From contig NZ_SHKR01000011.1 in assembly GCF_004217145.1 (NCBI RefSeq), positions 1,116,001-1,180,000 of the forward strand: a stretch of DNA of 64,000 bases. The letters are read 5' to 3'. Each line of letters begins with the position of its first letter. The stretch's first letter is position 1. This stretch comes from Kribbella rubisoli (GTDB lineage: Bacteria > Actinomycetota > Actinomycetes > Propionibacteriales > Kribbellaceae). Positions 7,881 through 17,236 of the stretch are shown piece by piece. The translations under genes were made by a program, and so were the position numbers. The notes under the pieces were generated by a model. The model was not told the origin of the DNA, did not search any database, and saw only the letters and a list, made by a program, of their open reading frames with translations.

Positions 7881-9626
7881 TCAGTTTTCGGTGTGCCAGG
7901 TTTGCCAGAGTTGGCCGTAGGGGCCGTGCGCGGCGACGAGTTGGTGGTGGGGGCCTAGTTCTACTAGTTGGCCGGCTTCCATGACGGCGATTCGGTCGGC
8001 GTCGTGGGCGGTTTGCAGGCGGTGGGCGATTGCTATCACGGTGCGGCCTCGGAGTACGGCGGCCAGGGACTGTTCTGTTTGGCGGGCTGTTTTGGGGTCC
8101 AGGAGGGAGGTGGCTTCGTCCAGGATCACCGTGTGGGGATCGGCTAGGACCACTCGGGCGAGCGAGAGTTGCTGGGCACTGGCGTCGTCGAGTTTGGTGT
8201 CCTCGCCGAGCTCGGTGTCCAGGCCGTGCGGCAGGTCGTTCCACCAGGTGGCGTCGACGGCGTTCAGCGCGGCGTGCAGCTCGTCGTCTGTCGCGTTCGG
8301 CTTTGCGATGAGGAGGTTGTCGCGGACGGTGTCGTGGAAGACGTGATGGTCCTGGGTGATCAGCACGACGTGCTCGCGCAGCTGATCCGGCGGGAGATCG
8401 GCAACCGGCGTACCCCCGATCGTCACCGACCCGATGTGCGGACGATCGAGACCAGCGAGCAGACGCGCGAGGGTCGACTTGCCGGCGCCGGACGTGCCGA
8501 CGATGGCCAGGCGTTCGCCAGGCTGCACCACCAGATCGATCCCGTGCAGTACGTCGCGGGCACCGGTGTAGCTGTAGTGCGCATTGTCGACTCGGATGCG
8601 GTCGCCGGCGACGTTCTCGGCCCGCGGCGTCTGCTCAGCCTGCGGGATGTCCGCGAGACCTTCGACACGGGCGTACGACGCTCCGGCGCCTTGCAGCTGT
8701 TCGATCCAGACCATCAGGGTGTCCAGCGGACCGACGAGCTGGCGCAGGTACACCGTCGCGGTCACCACGACACCGAGGCTGACCAGATCATGGAGGTAGA
8801 GGGCGCCACCGATCAACAGGACTCCCACCACCGGGAGCGCCAACGCGACCTCGGACCACGGGAACAGAACGGTCCGCAGCCACAGCGCCGCCAGCCGCGC
8901 GGACCGGGCTTGGGTGATGGACGCTTCGGTGGCCTCCGTACGGCGGCGCTCCAGCCCGAGCAGTTCGACCGTACGGGCGCCCTTCGCCGTACTGGCGACG
9001 ACATCCGCCATCTCCGCACCCGTCCCCGCAACCGCCAGGTAGACCGGTCGCGCGCGTCGCATGTACCAGCGCACCGCCGCGCCAACGCCGAGCAAGCACA
9101 CGAGCCCGCACAGCCCCAGCCGCACTTCCAGAACGAGCACGGCGACGATGAGGAACAGAGCGTGGACGCCGGCCACGAGCACCTCAGGCACAGCGGATCG
9201 CAGCGTCACCGCGACGACGGACGCATCTGTGCTCCCGCGCGCGATCAGGTCGCCGGTCGGAAGATGGTCCGCAACTCGCGGGGGCAACACCAGGGTCCGC
9301 TGCAAGAAGCGCTCCCGGACCCGCGCCGCCGTACGCTCGCCGAACCGATAGCCGATCTTGAGCGCCCACCACGCCAGCACTGTCTGTACGACGGTGAACA
9401 CCAGCGCACCGAACGCGAGCCGATCCACCGCGCTGAGCACGTCACCGGAGCCGGCTCGGATCGTGTCGATGATTCGGCCGAGCAGCCATGGACCGACCAG
9501 ACCTGCCGCGGCGGCAAGCCCGTTCACCAGGACGACCGCGACGACAGAGCGACGGTCCGCGCCCAAGTCACGGATCAAGGCAGCGCGTACTTCGGCGGGC
9601 CCCGCAACCGGCAGCTGCGTACTCAT
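7881..9626 (-). CDS. ABC exporter half-transporter, catalytically competent Walker A/B partner
   Basis: Fused permease-ATPase of 581 residues. An ABC type-1 membrane domain with six predicted TM helices (about 1-320) precedes the nucleotide-binding domain. Walker A is intact (GTSGAGKST, K383), Walker B is intact with the catalytic Glu (VILDEATSLLD), and so is the H-loop (AIAHRLQ). The signature motif is degenerate: the usual LSGGQ is replaced by DDASAQ. It overlaps the upstream ABC gene by ATGA, so the two are probably translationally coupled and form a heterodimer. The substrate (drug, lipid or peptide) is unknown. Confidence 0.9.
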   Translation of the reverse strand: MSTQLPVAGPAEVRAALIRDLGADRRSVVAVVLVNGLAAAAGLVGPWLLGRIIDTIRAGSGDVLSAVDRLAFGALVFTVVQTVLAWWALKIGYRFGERTAARVRERFLQRTLVLPPRVADHLPTGDLIARGSTDASVVAVTLRSAVPEVLVAGVHALFLIVAVLVLEVRLGLCGLVCLLGVGAAVRWYMRRARPVYLAVAGTGAEMADVVASTAKGARTVELLGLERRRTEATEASITQARSARLAALWLRTVLFPWSEVALALPVVGVLLIGGALYLHDLVSLGVVVTATVYLRQLVGPLDTLMVWIEQLQGAGASYARVEGLADIPQAEQTPRAENVAGDRIRVDNAHYSYTGARDVLHGIDLVVQPGERLAIVGTSGAGKSTLARLLAGLDRPHIGSVTIGGTPVADLPPDQLREHVVLITQDHHVFHDTVRDNLLIAKPNATDDELHAALNAVDATWWNDLPHGLDTELGEDTKLDDASAQQLSLARVVLADPHTVILDEATSLLDPKTARQTEQSLAAVLRGRTVIAIAHRLQTAHDADRIAVMEAGQLVELGPHHQLVAAHGPYGQLWQTWHTEN

Positions 9627-11374
9627 TGGGCCTCACCCTGGGCTCGCGATACGAGGTCGCGATAGTAGGGATCGCTGCGCAGAAGGTCCGCGTGTGTCCC
9701 GGCCGCCGACACCTTCCCGTCGACCAGGACGATGACGTCGTCAGCACGGTCCAGTACGAGGGGCGACGTCGTCGTGATGACCGTTGTCGTGTCGCGCCTG
9801 AGTTCGCGGATGCGGTCGATCATCGCCGCCTCGGTGTTAGCGTCGACCGCGGAGGTCGGTTCGACCGCGAGCAGTACGTCGGGCGTTGCGTAGATGGCGC
9901 GAGCGAGCCGGATTCGTTGCCGTTGGCCACCGGAGAGATCGCTTCCGCCGGCGGCGATCGTCGCATCCAGGCCACCGGGCAGCGCCTCGACGATGTCCTC
10001 GGCGACGGCCACGCGGAGCGCCGTACGAATCCGGTCGTCGTCGGGCTCGATGCGCCCGGCAACTACATCTCGAACCGTCCCGGCGAAGACCTCGGCATCG
10101 TTGTCGGCAACAACTAAACGGCGCCTGAACTCCTCACGTGCTGGCTCGTCGATCTCCATGCCTGCTTGGGAATCGGTGTGTACCTGCCCGAGTCTCTCGA
10201 TCACGGCGACCGCCTCTGCCGGGCGCGCAGTGACCAGTGCGGTCAGAGCGCCGGGCCTGATGACCACTCCTGACTCCGGGTCCGCCAATGGGACGGTGCC
10301 GATCGATGCAGGATCGCCATCGTTGCGCTTGGCAACTGGCAGGTTGAGCAGATTGATGATTCGTTGCCCCGCCACCCGAGCGCGGGCGATGTCCCCGCCA
10401 CCCTCGATGAAGAACGACACGGGCACGACGAGCACGGCGACGTACCCGTAGACGGCGACGACATCGCCGATTGTGATCGCCCCAGTGGCCGCCATTCGCG
10501 CCGACAGCCACACGACCGCGGCGAGGAACAGCGCCGGCAGACCGGTCGACAACGCGACGACCCAACTGGTCGGGCCGGCGACCCGGTAGCCGCGTCGTAC
10601 CAATCGCTGCGACTGGTCCTGATAGCGCTCGGCGACGAACTGCTTGCCGCCGAGGCCGTTCAGGACGCGGAGTCCGGCGAGTACGTCGACCAGGCGGATC
10701 GTCAATCGTCCTTGGTGCACGCGGTACTCGCCGCCGGTGCGTTCGATGCGTTGGAGGAACGGGCCGACTGCGATGGCGAGCAGCGGTACGCCGGCGAGGA
10801 CCACAGCGGCGAGCAGGGGGTTAATGGTGAACAGCACGACCGCGACAACGGCGTACGCGATGACCGCGCCGACGCCGGGGCCCGTGACGGTAAGTGCCAT
10901 AGCGACCGTGTACACATCGGCGATTCCGACGGTGACGACCTCACCGGCGCTCACCCGCTTCGCCAACGACGCACCCAAGCGGCTCGTGTGCCAGACCGTG
11001 GCCCGCACTGCGCGGAACGACGCGTCCATCCGGATCTTGGTCATCGTCCTGTGCCGCGCGATCCCGAGCAGCGCGTTCATCACGCTGACCGCCAGCAGGA
11101 GCAGAGCCCAGCCCACGAGGGCGGAGGAATCGCGCGCGACAAGTCCGTCGTCAACGGCGCGGGACAGCACCCATGGCGGCACGGTCAAGCCGACCGTCCA
11201 GCAGGTGCCCAGCACCGCACCCAACGCGATCCGCCGACCCTGCGAGCGGGTAAGCCAGTAGAGGAAGCGCAGGGGGCTCGCGAGATCTGTTGCGGTCGGC
11301 GGGACCCACGTCTCGGTCATCTTGTCCAGCCACGCGCGTACGACCGCCCCTCGCCGCCCACGGTCGCTGGCCAT
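9623..11374 (-). CDS. ABC exporter half-transporter with degenerate Walker A, Q-loop and H-loop
   Basis: Partner of the downstream half-transporter, 583 residues, with a six-TM domain then an ATPase domain. Walker A is not recognisable: the expected GxxGxGKS region reads VTARPAEAVAVIERLG. The Q-loop Gln is lost (VVADNDAEVF) and the H-loop His is replaced (ITTTSPL). The signature LSGGQRQRIRLARA and a Walker B-like VLLAVEPTSAVD remain. It can therefore supply the signature face of one ATP site but not bind ATP itself. Translation is coupled by ATGA to the next gene. The ATG start has AAGGATC upstream. Confidence 0.88.
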   Translation of the reverse strand: MASDRGRRGAVVRAWLDKMTETWVPPTATDLASPLRFLYWLTRSQGRRIALGAVLGTCWTVGLTVPPWVLSRAVDDGLVARDSSALVGWALLLLAVSVMNALLGIARHRTMTKIRMDASFRAVRATVWHTSRLGASLAKRVSAGEVVTVGIADVYTVAMALTVTGPGVGAVIAYAVVAVVLFTINPLLAAVVLAGVPLLAIAVGPFLQRIERTGGEYRVHQGRLTIRLVDVLAGLRVLNGLGGKQFVAERYQDQSQRLVRRGYRVAGPTSWVVALSTGLPALFLAAVVWLSARMAATGAITIGDVVAVYGYVAVLVVPVSFFIEGGGDIARARVAGQRIINLLNLPVAKRNDGDPASIGTVPLADPESGVVIRPGALTALVTARPAEAVAVIERLGQVHTDSQAGMEIDEPAREEFRRRLVVADNDAEVFAGTVRDVVAGRIEPDDDRIRTALRVAVAEDIVEALPGGLDATIAAGGSDLSGGQRQRIRLARAIYATPDVLLAVEPTSAVDANTEAAMIDRIRELRRDTTTVITTTSPLVLDRADDVIVLVDGKVSAAGTHADLLRSDPYYRDLVSRAQGEAQ

Positions 11375-11408
11375 GCCCCAGATCCTTCCAGCTATATCGG
11401 ACCATCCG

Positions 11409-11436
11409 CGCCTTTGTGATTGGCTTCACAAAGGCG
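11409..11436 (-). terminator. hairpin between hydrolase and ABC genes
   Basis: A perfect 10-bp stem (CGCCTTTGTG 11409-11418 with CACAAAGGCG 11427-11436) with an 8-nt loop lies just after the hydrolase stop codon and 35 bp before the ABC start. It is a likely terminator or attenuator separating the two units. Confidence 0.65.
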
Positions 11437-11442
11437 TTGCGC

Positions 11443-12324
11443 TCAGCTGTGCCGGTCGAGGAACGAGGCGAGTTCGGCGACGTACTGCGGGCGCTTGTCG
11501 CGTCGTACCGAATGGCCTGCGCCGGCGATGTGCGCTGCTTGGAACTCGCCTGCGGCTGCTCGGGCGCAGCGTTCCGCGTACTCGGTGGAGATCAGACCGC
11601 CGCGGTCGGTATCCCCGTGGATCAGCAGCACCGGGCAGGTGATCTGGGCCAGCAGGTCGGTCAACGGCACCGGGTCGCGATACGGCAGCTCGAACAGCTG
11701 CGGGTTGACCTGCGCCTTCGACACGGCCCACGGCTCAAACTCGTCCTCAGCCCAGCCAGGATCCCCCGCCCGACCCCGCGCAATCCGCGCCGCCACATCC
11801 AGCTCCCGCAACTCCGCAAGCCAACCCGGCATCAACATCGGTCCATCCCGACGGTCGCCGCCCGGCGATTCCTGGTCGGCACCAGGCGCCTCCTGGTCGC
11901 CGGCGTGCGGTTGCTCGTCGCGGGGCGGCGGTCCGGTTGGCGGGTCCTCCAGTACAACCGCGCGGACCAGGTCCGGCCTCGCCGCGGCCAAGTAAGCGGC
12001 TGCCATCGCGCCCATCGAGTGACCGACCACGACCACCCCACCGTCAGCCGGCTGGCCCGACAGCACCAGCGCGGCATCGTCGCGATGTGCGGTGTAGCTG
12101 ACAGGTTCCTGCGGCAGCCCGGACTCCCCGTGCCCGCGCGCATCGATCGCGAGCGCCCGGATCCCCGGCATCGCCCCGATCAACGGCTCCCAGCACTGCG
12201 CAGAGTCAGAAAACCCATGCAGGAACGCAACCTCAGCCCCTGCCTCATCCGTCCGATACCACGCCAGATGACCAGTCCTACCGCGCACGCTGAACATGCC
12301 TGCGGACGATAGCGCACCCCGCAT
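11443..12324 (-). CDS. alpha/beta hydrolase
   Basis: Cytosolic alpha/beta-hydrolase-fold enzyme, about 293 residues. The oxyanion region is FLHGFSDSA, the nucleophile S103 lies in GHSMGA, the likely acid in IHGDTD and the His in GAGHSVRR. The start at 12324 shares one base with the nnr stop (TGATG), so it is probably coupled to nnr. A Pro/Gly/Asp/Gln-rich insert of about 40 residues lies in the cap region (encoded around 11850-11940) and shows internal near-repeats. The substrate is unknown. Confidence 0.85.
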   Translation of the reverse strand: MRGALSSAGMFSVRGRTGHLAWYRTDEAGAEVAFLHGFSDSAQCWEPLIGAMPGIRALAIDARGHGESGLPQEPVSYTAHRDDAALVLSGQPADGGVVVVGHSMGAMAAAYLAAARPDLVRAVVLEDPPTGPPPRDEQPHAGDQEAPGADQESPGGDRRDGPMLMPGWLAELRELDVAARIARGRAGDPGWAEDEFEPWAVSKAQVNPQLFELPYRDPVPLTDLLAQITCPVLLIHGDTDRGGLISTEYAERCARAAAGEFQAAHIAGAGHSVRRDKRPQYVAELASFLDRHS

Positions 12325-13733
12325 CAACCGCCCAGAAGATAACGCGTGGCTTCAGGGAGGGCGGCGGCTACGGACATTGCGGTGATTGGGCCTGCGGAGG
12401 ACGCGAGGTTGGCGGCGGCGGCGTGGAGGTAGGCACCTACGCTGCCGGCGTCTAGAGGGGTCAGGCCGCTGGCTAGGAGGGAGCCGCAGAGGCCGGCTAG
12501 GACATCGCCGGCGCCGGCGGTGGCGAGCCAGGGGGTGGCGTTGGTGTTCACGCGGACCTGGCCGTCGGGGGATGCGATGACGGTGGTGCTGCCTTTGAGG
12601 AGGACGGTTACGTCGTAGCGTTCGGCGGCCAGGCGGGCGTGTTTGAGGCGCTCGGCTTCGACCGTCGCGCGGTCTACATCGAGGAGCCGAGCCAGTTCGC
12701 CGGCGTGAGGAGTGGCTAGTACGTCGACGTGGTCGCCGGAGTCGTCCAAAGCCTTGAGGCCGTCGGCGTCGAGGACCACGGGCTCCTCGGCGTCGAGCAG
12801 TTCACGGATGCGTGGGATGTCGAGCTCGTCGCCCAGGCCTGAGCCGACCGCCCATGCCTGCACGCGGCCGTTGCCGGCGACGATCTCGGGATGCGCGGCG
12901 CGAACAGCTTCCGCGACCGCGTCGGGGCCGACGTACCGGACCATGCCTACAGGTCCGCCGAGGGCGCCGGAGGTTGCGATGACGGCGGCGCCTGGGTACT
13001 GCGTGGAGCCGACCATCAGGCCCAGTACGCCGCGGGAGTACTTGTCGGACTCGCCGTGGGGGACGGGGTAGAGGCGGCGGATGTCGGAGGTCTGGAGGGA
13101 CTCGACTTCGGCGGGTGGGAGGTCGAGGCCGATGTCGATGAGGTGGACCGGGCCGCAGGCGGTGGCGGCGGGGTCGATGAAGTGGCAGATTTTGTGGGTG
13201 CCGAAGGTGACAGTGAGGGCGGCGTTGACGTGGGGTTCGGGGGTCTCGCCGGTGTCGACGTCCACGCCGGATGGGGTGTCGACGGCAACGATCGGTACGC
13301 CGAACCGTTCCGCGAGCCGCACGACCGCCAAGGCGTCCGGGCGGAGTCCCGGTCGCCCGCCGATCCCCACAATCCCATCCACAACAACATCCGCGCCCTG
13401 AATCAGGCCTTCGACGTCGGACGGGGAGATGAGGCGGCCGCCAGCTGCGTGGAGGGCTTCGGCGCCGGCTTGGTGGGCTTTGTCTGACAGGAGGATGGCG
13501 GTGACTTGAGCGCCGCGACGGGCTAGCCGGGCGCCGGCGTACAGGGCGTCGCCGCCGTTGTCGCCGGAGCCGATGAGCAGGACCACCCGGGCGCCGTACG
13601 TGCTGCCGAGGAAGTTGCTGATGGCAACTGCCAGGCCGGTGGCGGCGCGTTGCATCAGGGTGCCCTCGGGAAGGCGGGCCATCAGGTCGGCCTCGGCGGC
13701 ACGGACCTGCTCGACGGTGTGCGCGCTGCGCAT
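12324..13733 (-). CDS. nnr: bifunctional NAD(P)H-hydrate epimerase / ADP-dependent dehydratase
   Basis: Repairs hydrated NAD(P)H: the N-terminal YjeF domain (about 1-205) epimerises and the C-terminal ribokinase-like domain (about 215-469) dehydrates using ADP. Motifs include GSGDNGGDALYAGARL in the epimerase domain. The kinase-like domain shows VLDADGLKAL, TPHAGELARLL, VLLKGSTTVI and the anion-hole TAGAGDVLAGLCG. The start at 13733 (MRSAHTVEQVRAAE) is 2 bp after the acpS stop and matches family N-termini. It forms the acpS-nnr-hydrolase operon. Confidence 0.94.
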   Translation of the reverse strand: MRSAHTVEQVRAAEADLMARLPEGTLMQRAATGLAVAISNFLGSTYGARVVLLIGSGDNGGDALYAGARLARRGAQVTAILLSDKAHQAGAEALHAAGGRLISPSDVEGLIQGADVVVDGIVGIGGRPGLRPDALAVVRLAERFGVPIVAVDTPSGVDVDTGETPEPHVNAALTVTFGTHKICHFIDPAATACGPVHLIDIGLDLPPAEVESLQTSDIRRLYPVPHGESDKYSRGVLGLMVGSTQYPGAAVIATSGALGGPVGMVRYVGPDAVAEAVRAAHPEIVAGNGRVQAWAVGSGLGDELDIPRIRELLDAEEPVVLDADGLKALDDSGDHVDVLATPHAGELARLLDVDRATVEAERLKHARLAAERYDVTVLLKGSTTVIASPDGQVRVNTNATPWLATAGAGDVLAGLCGSLLASGLTPLDAGSVGAYLHAAAANLASSAGPITAMSVAAALPEATRYLLGG

Positions 13734-13735
13734 GG

Positions 13736-14086
13736 TCAGCCCTCCAGGATCACCACGGCCGAGGCGATGCCCGCGTCGTGGCTGAGCGACAGGTGCAGGT
13801 TCTGTACGCCGAGCCGCGACGCCTGCGCCGCCACGGTCCCGCTGATCTCCAGCCACGGCCGGCCGGTCTCGTCGGTCTGTACTTCGGCGTCGTGCCAGTG
13901 CATGCCCGCGGGTGCGCCGAGCGCCTTGGCCAGCGCCTCCTTGGCCGCGAACCGAGCCGCCAGCGAGGCCGGCGGCTTCACCGCCTCGAGCGGCGTGAAC
14001 ACCCGCTCCCGCAAATTGGGCGTCCGCTCCAACGTCCGCATGAACCGATCCACGTCGACCACATCGATACCCACGCCGACGATCAT
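13736..14086 (-). CDS. acpS: holo-[acyl-carrier-protein] synthase
   Basis: Transfers 4'-phosphopantetheine from CoA to the fatty-acid synthase ACP. The 116 residues are the normal length. Conserved motifs are [10 protein letters not shown] (metal-binding Asp) near the N-terminus and [13 protein letters not shown] (Glu and Lys) around residue 50. It is first in the acpS-nnr-hydrolase unit. A separate Sfp-type transferase in the 39.8-kb region probably serves the secondary-metabolite ACPs. Confidence 0.95.
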   Translation of the reverse strand: MIVGVGIDVVDVDRFMRTLERTPNLRERVFTPLEAVKPPASLAARFAAKEALAKALGAPAGMHWHDAEVQTDETGRPWLEISGTVAAQASRLGVQNLHLSLSHDAGIASAVVILEG

Positions 14087-14109
14087 GCCGGCCAGCCTAA
14101 CGGAGCCGG

Positions 14110-14205
14110 GCAGCTCGACAGGAGGTCTCCCGCGATCGAGCCGGATTCCCGACGTGCCCAGGCGTGAAGCCGGCAGCAGTGGGCGTATACGTCCTGTCGA
14201 GCTGC
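14110..14205. repeat. inverted repeat between LacI gene and acpS
   Basis: Perfect 14-bp arms (GCAGCTCGACAGGA at 14110-14123, reverse complement at 14192-14205) flank 68 bp. The repeat lies just past the LacI-family stop codon. It may terminate that transcript or be the remnant of a small repeat element. Confidence 0.6.
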
Positions 14206-14210
14206 ACGAC

Positions 14211-15212
14211 CTACGCAGGAGCTGCAGTGGATTGGCGGATCCGCATGTCCACGGCCAGATCCAGGCGGAGGGCGGCGGGGGTCCGGCCGCGGGAGAGGTC
14301 GATGACCACGCGGGCTGCGAGCTCGGCCATCTGGTGGAGCGGTTGGTGGACGGTCGTGAGAGCCGGCGTGACGAACTGGGCGACCGGGAGATCGTCATAC
14401 CCGACGACGGACAGATCGCGCGGCACATCCAGGCCGAGTTCGCGAGCGGCCTGGTAGACGCCGAGGGCCTGCATGTCGCTGCCGGCGAAGATCGCGGTGG
14501 GGCGATCGGGCAGGCGCAGCAGGGCGAGCGCCTCGCGGTGCGCGCCGCCGACCTCGAAGTCGCCGTACCGGATCAGCGCCGGATCGACCTCGATGCCGGT
14601 CGACCGCAAGGCGTCGGTGTAGCCGTCCACGCGTTGCCGTGAGCAGAGCGTCTCGATCGGGCCGCCGATCATGCCGATCCGGGTGTGGCCGAGCGTGCGG
14701 AGGTGGGTCGTGGCCATCCGGCCGCCGTTCCAGTTCGCCGAGCCGATCGACGGTACGTCGTCCCCCACGTCCCCGACCGGATCGACGACGACGAACGGGA
14801 TCCGCCGCGCCTCGAGCTGGGCACGCTGGTCCGTGTCGAGGTCCGAGAAGACCATGATCACGCCGAGCGGCCGCCGGTTCAGCACGGATTCGATCCACTG
14901 CTGCCGCGGCCGCAGCGCGCCGCCGCACTCCGACAGGACGAGCTCGACGCCCTCGGCGCGGGCAACCTCCTCGACACCGCGGATCAGCTCCATCGCCCAT
15001 TCGCCGCCGAGCTGGTTGAACACCAGGTCGATCATCGGGCTGGCCGCCGTGCCCGGGCTGCGCCGCCGGTACCCGTGCTCCTGGATCAGGCTCTCGATCC
15101 GGGCCCGGGTCGCCTCGGCCACATCCGCGCGCCCGTTCAGCACCTTGGAGACGGTCGGCACCGACACGCCGGCCTGTTCCGCAATTTTCGCAATGGTCGG
15201 TCGCTCGCTCAC
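14211..15212 (-). CDS. LacI-family transcriptional regulator
   Basis: DNA-binding regulator of 333 residues. The N-terminal helix-turn-helix reads [23 protein letters not shown]. The periplasmic-binding-protein-like sensor domain contains [22 protein letters not shown]. The GTG at 15212 is chosen because AGGGGG lies about 5 bp upstream; a GTG at 15215 is too close to it. A 23-bp near-palindrome overlaps the start region (15221-15243), and the same 11-bp core recurs upstream of the neighbouring GH67-like gene. It therefore probably controls itself and that gene in response to a sugar acid or sugar. Confidence 0.9.
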   Translation of the reverse strand: MSERPTIAKIAEQAGVSVPTVSKVLNGRADVAEATRARIESLIQEHGYRRRSPGTAASPMIDLVFNQLGGEWAMELIRGVEEVARAEGVELVLSECGGALRPRQQWIESVLNRRPLGVIMVFSDLDTDQRAQLEARRIPFVVVDPVGDVGDDVPSIGSANWNGGRMATTHLRTLGHTRIGMIGGPIETLCSRQRVDGYTDALRSTGIEVDPALIRYGDFEVGGAHREALALLRLPDRPTAIFAGSDMQALGVYQAARELGLDVPRDLSVVGYDDLPVAQFVTPALTTVHQPLHQMAELAARVVIDLSRGRTPAALRLDLAVDMRIRQSTAAPA

Positions 15213-15220
15213 CACACCCC

Positions 15221-15243
15221 CTGGCTCGAAACTTTCGAACCAG
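15221..15243. promoter_or_regulatory. LacI-type operator, copy 1
   Basis: A 23-bp inverted repeat with a single mismatch, centred on 15232, with core CGAAAGTTTCG on the minus strand. It sits immediately before the LacI gene start and after the GH67-like stop codon. Confidence 0.7.
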
Positions 15244-15244
15244 C

Positions 15245-17083
15245 TTAGCCGTGGATCGTGCGCCTGTGGGTATCCGGTACGCCGCTGAGCCGGTAGAAGA
15301 AGGTGTTGACCTGGTCGCGCCACTCCCGCGCGTTCACGAGCTGCGCCTCGAACCGGGCCGTGATGTTCTCCCGCACCACCGGCTCGAACCGCTCGGCGAT
15401 CACCCGCCAGCGCGCGACCATCGCCTCCACCTCGGCGTACCCCTGGAAGTGCGTGTCGTAGATGTGCTGCAGCACTGTGCTGCCGTTGTGCAGAACGTGG
15501 TCATAGGCAACGTGATGGAAGAACAGCAACAACTCGTCCGGACAGGTTGTGACATCTTCGTAGGTGCCGGCGAGCGGCTCCGGATATTGCCCGGTGAACC
15601 CCGATCCGGTCTTCACGGTCCGGTCCACGCCGACGCCGTACCGATCGGCGAAGTGATACGTCCCCCGCCCTGAGTACTCGTACCCGTTGACGCTCGGCCC
15701 GTAGTGCGTCTGCGGCGTGACCATGAACCCGACGCCCAGCGGGGCGGTGTACCGCTCGTACGTCCGCCACGATCCGGACATGATCGTGACGAGCTCGCTC
15801 CGGGTCCGATCGTCCATCGCGAACGTCGCCGCGGCCCACTCGTGCAGCAGGCTGACCGGATCCGCAGCCGGCTCCCAGGCCAACCGGCCGAACGCATAGA
15901 GATTGCTCTGAGCAAGTTTGTGACCGGTCCAGTTGGGAGCATCGCCAACGTTGGACACGGCAACGATCGCGCCGATGCGGTCGGCAACCGTCGTACCGCC
16001 GCCGCCCGTGGTGTCGAACTGCAGGATCTCCCGCCACCACGGCGCGAGGTAGCAGAGATCCTGCTGCTGTCCGGAGTACTCCTGCGTCACCTGCAGTTCG
16101 AGCGCGAACACGGTCTCTTGCAGCTCACCGAGCAGCGGCGACATCGGCTCGCGGACCTGGAAGTCCGTCGGTCCGTGCTTGACCTGCAGTACGACGTTCT
16201 CCTCGAACCGCCCGTCGAGCGGGATCAGGTGGTCGTACGCCGCCCGCGCGCGATCCGTACCGCGATCACGCCAATCGTGCGCCTGCTCATCACCGGAGTA
16301 CCGCCAGAACACCGTCCCGCCGTACGGCGCAACCGCCCGCGCGAGCAGGTTCGCGCCCTCGGCGTCACGGCCCGCCCGAACTACGAGGCCGCCGAAATCC
16401 GGTACGGCGTCGTACACGCGGCTGATCGTTGCCGACCACCAGCGAGCCACCCGCTCGTCCGACGGGTCGTCGGTGAACTCGACCGACAAACTGACCGCAA
16501 TTCCGTACTCGCGGAACACTGCGGCAAGGCGGGCCACCTCGGGCAGGTCGGCGTTCGCGAGCGCGACCGCGTTGATTCCGATCGACGCCAGCAACCGCGC
16601 GTACGCACGCACCCTGGTCAGATCGGGCACCACGCTGCCGTCGCGGAAGAATATCGATCGACCTGAGTACCCGCGTTCGACCGCGCCCGACAGCTGGTCC
16701 CAGTGGTCCAGCATGCGGATCGGCACGGCCGGCTGTTCGACGACAGTGAAGTCGCCGCTCATCCACTCGAAGTACCGGAGCAGGTAGAAGTAGCCGTAGA
16801 GCAGTCCGTGTCCGCCCTCGGCCGCGACGACGAGATCGTTGCCGCGTCGTACCACCACGAATCCCTCCACGCCGAGGCCATGCTCGGGCAGTGCAGCCTC
16901 AACCTCCCGCCACAACGGGGTCTCGCGGACGCGGGTCATGATGCACACGGCAACTTGTACGTCGGTGCGGACGCGGCGGGTCTGCCGGAGCTCGGCCCGG
17001 ATGGTCTGGGCAAGCGCTCCCGAGGCATGCACCGTCACCTCGGGCAGCCTCTGGAAACCGAGCCAGGCGGAGTCGCCGGTCAT
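15245..17083 (-). CDS. GH67-like protein (alpha-glucuronidase family) missing the general-acid loop
   Basis: Homologous to alpha-glucuronidases that remove glucuronic acid from xylo-oligosaccharides. It is 612 residues against about 680-700 for the family, with no signal peptide. Family signatures are clear: DHWDQLSGAVERGYSGRSIFF, DWRDRGTDRARAAYDHLIPLDG, KHGPTDFQVREP (conserved Asp) and ELQVTQEYSGQQ (conserved Glu). The segment that in characterised enzymes carries the general-acid Glu (SE-x-PGP loop before the DGANMLA motif) is shortened to GRDAEGANLLA, so the acid appears to be absent. The ATG at 17083 has GGGAGGA upstream. It is preceded by operator copy 2. Confidence 0.8.
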   Translation of the reverse strand: MTGDSAWLGFQRLPEVTVHASGALAQTIRAELRQTRRVRTDVQVAVCIMTRVRETPLWREVEAALPEHGLGVEGFVVVRRGNDLVVAAEGGHGLLYGYFYLLRYFEWMSGDFTVVEQPAVPIRMLDHWDQLSGAVERGYSGRSIFFRDGSVVPDLTRVRAYARLLASIGINAVALANADLPEVARLAAVFREYGIAVSLSVEFTDDPSDERVARWWSATISRVYDAVPDFGGLVVRAGRDAEGANLLARAVAPYGGTVFWRYSGDEQAHDWRDRGTDRARAAYDHLIPLDGRFEENVVLQVKHGPTDFQVREPMSPLLGELQETVFALELQVTQEYSGQQQDLCYLAPWWREILQFDTTGGGGTTVADRIGAIVAVSNVGDAPNWTGHKLAQSNLYAFGRLAWEPAADPVSLLHEWAAATFAMDDRTRSELVTIMSGSWRTYERYTAPLGVGFMVTPQTHYGPSVNGYEYSGRGTYHFADRYGVGVDRTVKTGSGFTGQYPEPLAGTYEDVTTCPDELLLFFHHVAYDHVLHNGSTVLQHIYDTHFQGYAEVEAMVARWRVIAERFEPVVRENITARFEAQLVNAREWRDQVNTFFYRLSGVPDTHRRTIHG

Positions 17084-17147
17084 GGGTCCTCCCGGCCTGG
17101 CATCAACACGGTCATCGGTCGGTGATCCTTCCACACCAGGCGGTCAC

Positions 17148-17158
17148 CGAAAGTTTCG
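17148..17158. promoter_or_regulatory. LacI-type operator core, copy 2
   Basis: Perfect 11-bp palindrome CGAAAGTTTCG, 65 bp upstream of the GH67-like start. It is identical to the core of the operator before the LacI gene, which indicates shared control by the adjacent LacI regulator. Confidence 0.65.
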
Positions 17159-17236
17159 ACGTTGTGCCACAGCTGAGACAAAGGCCACGTCGGCCCGATG
17201 TGGGTGCAATCCGCACCGGTGGGAAGAATGGGCCAC

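Noticed and set aside
11850-11940. Frameshift in the alpha/beta hydrolase
   Set aside because: The odd Pro/Gly/Asp-rich insert stays in frame and both flanking catalytic regions are intact, so it is treated as a low-complexity insertion.
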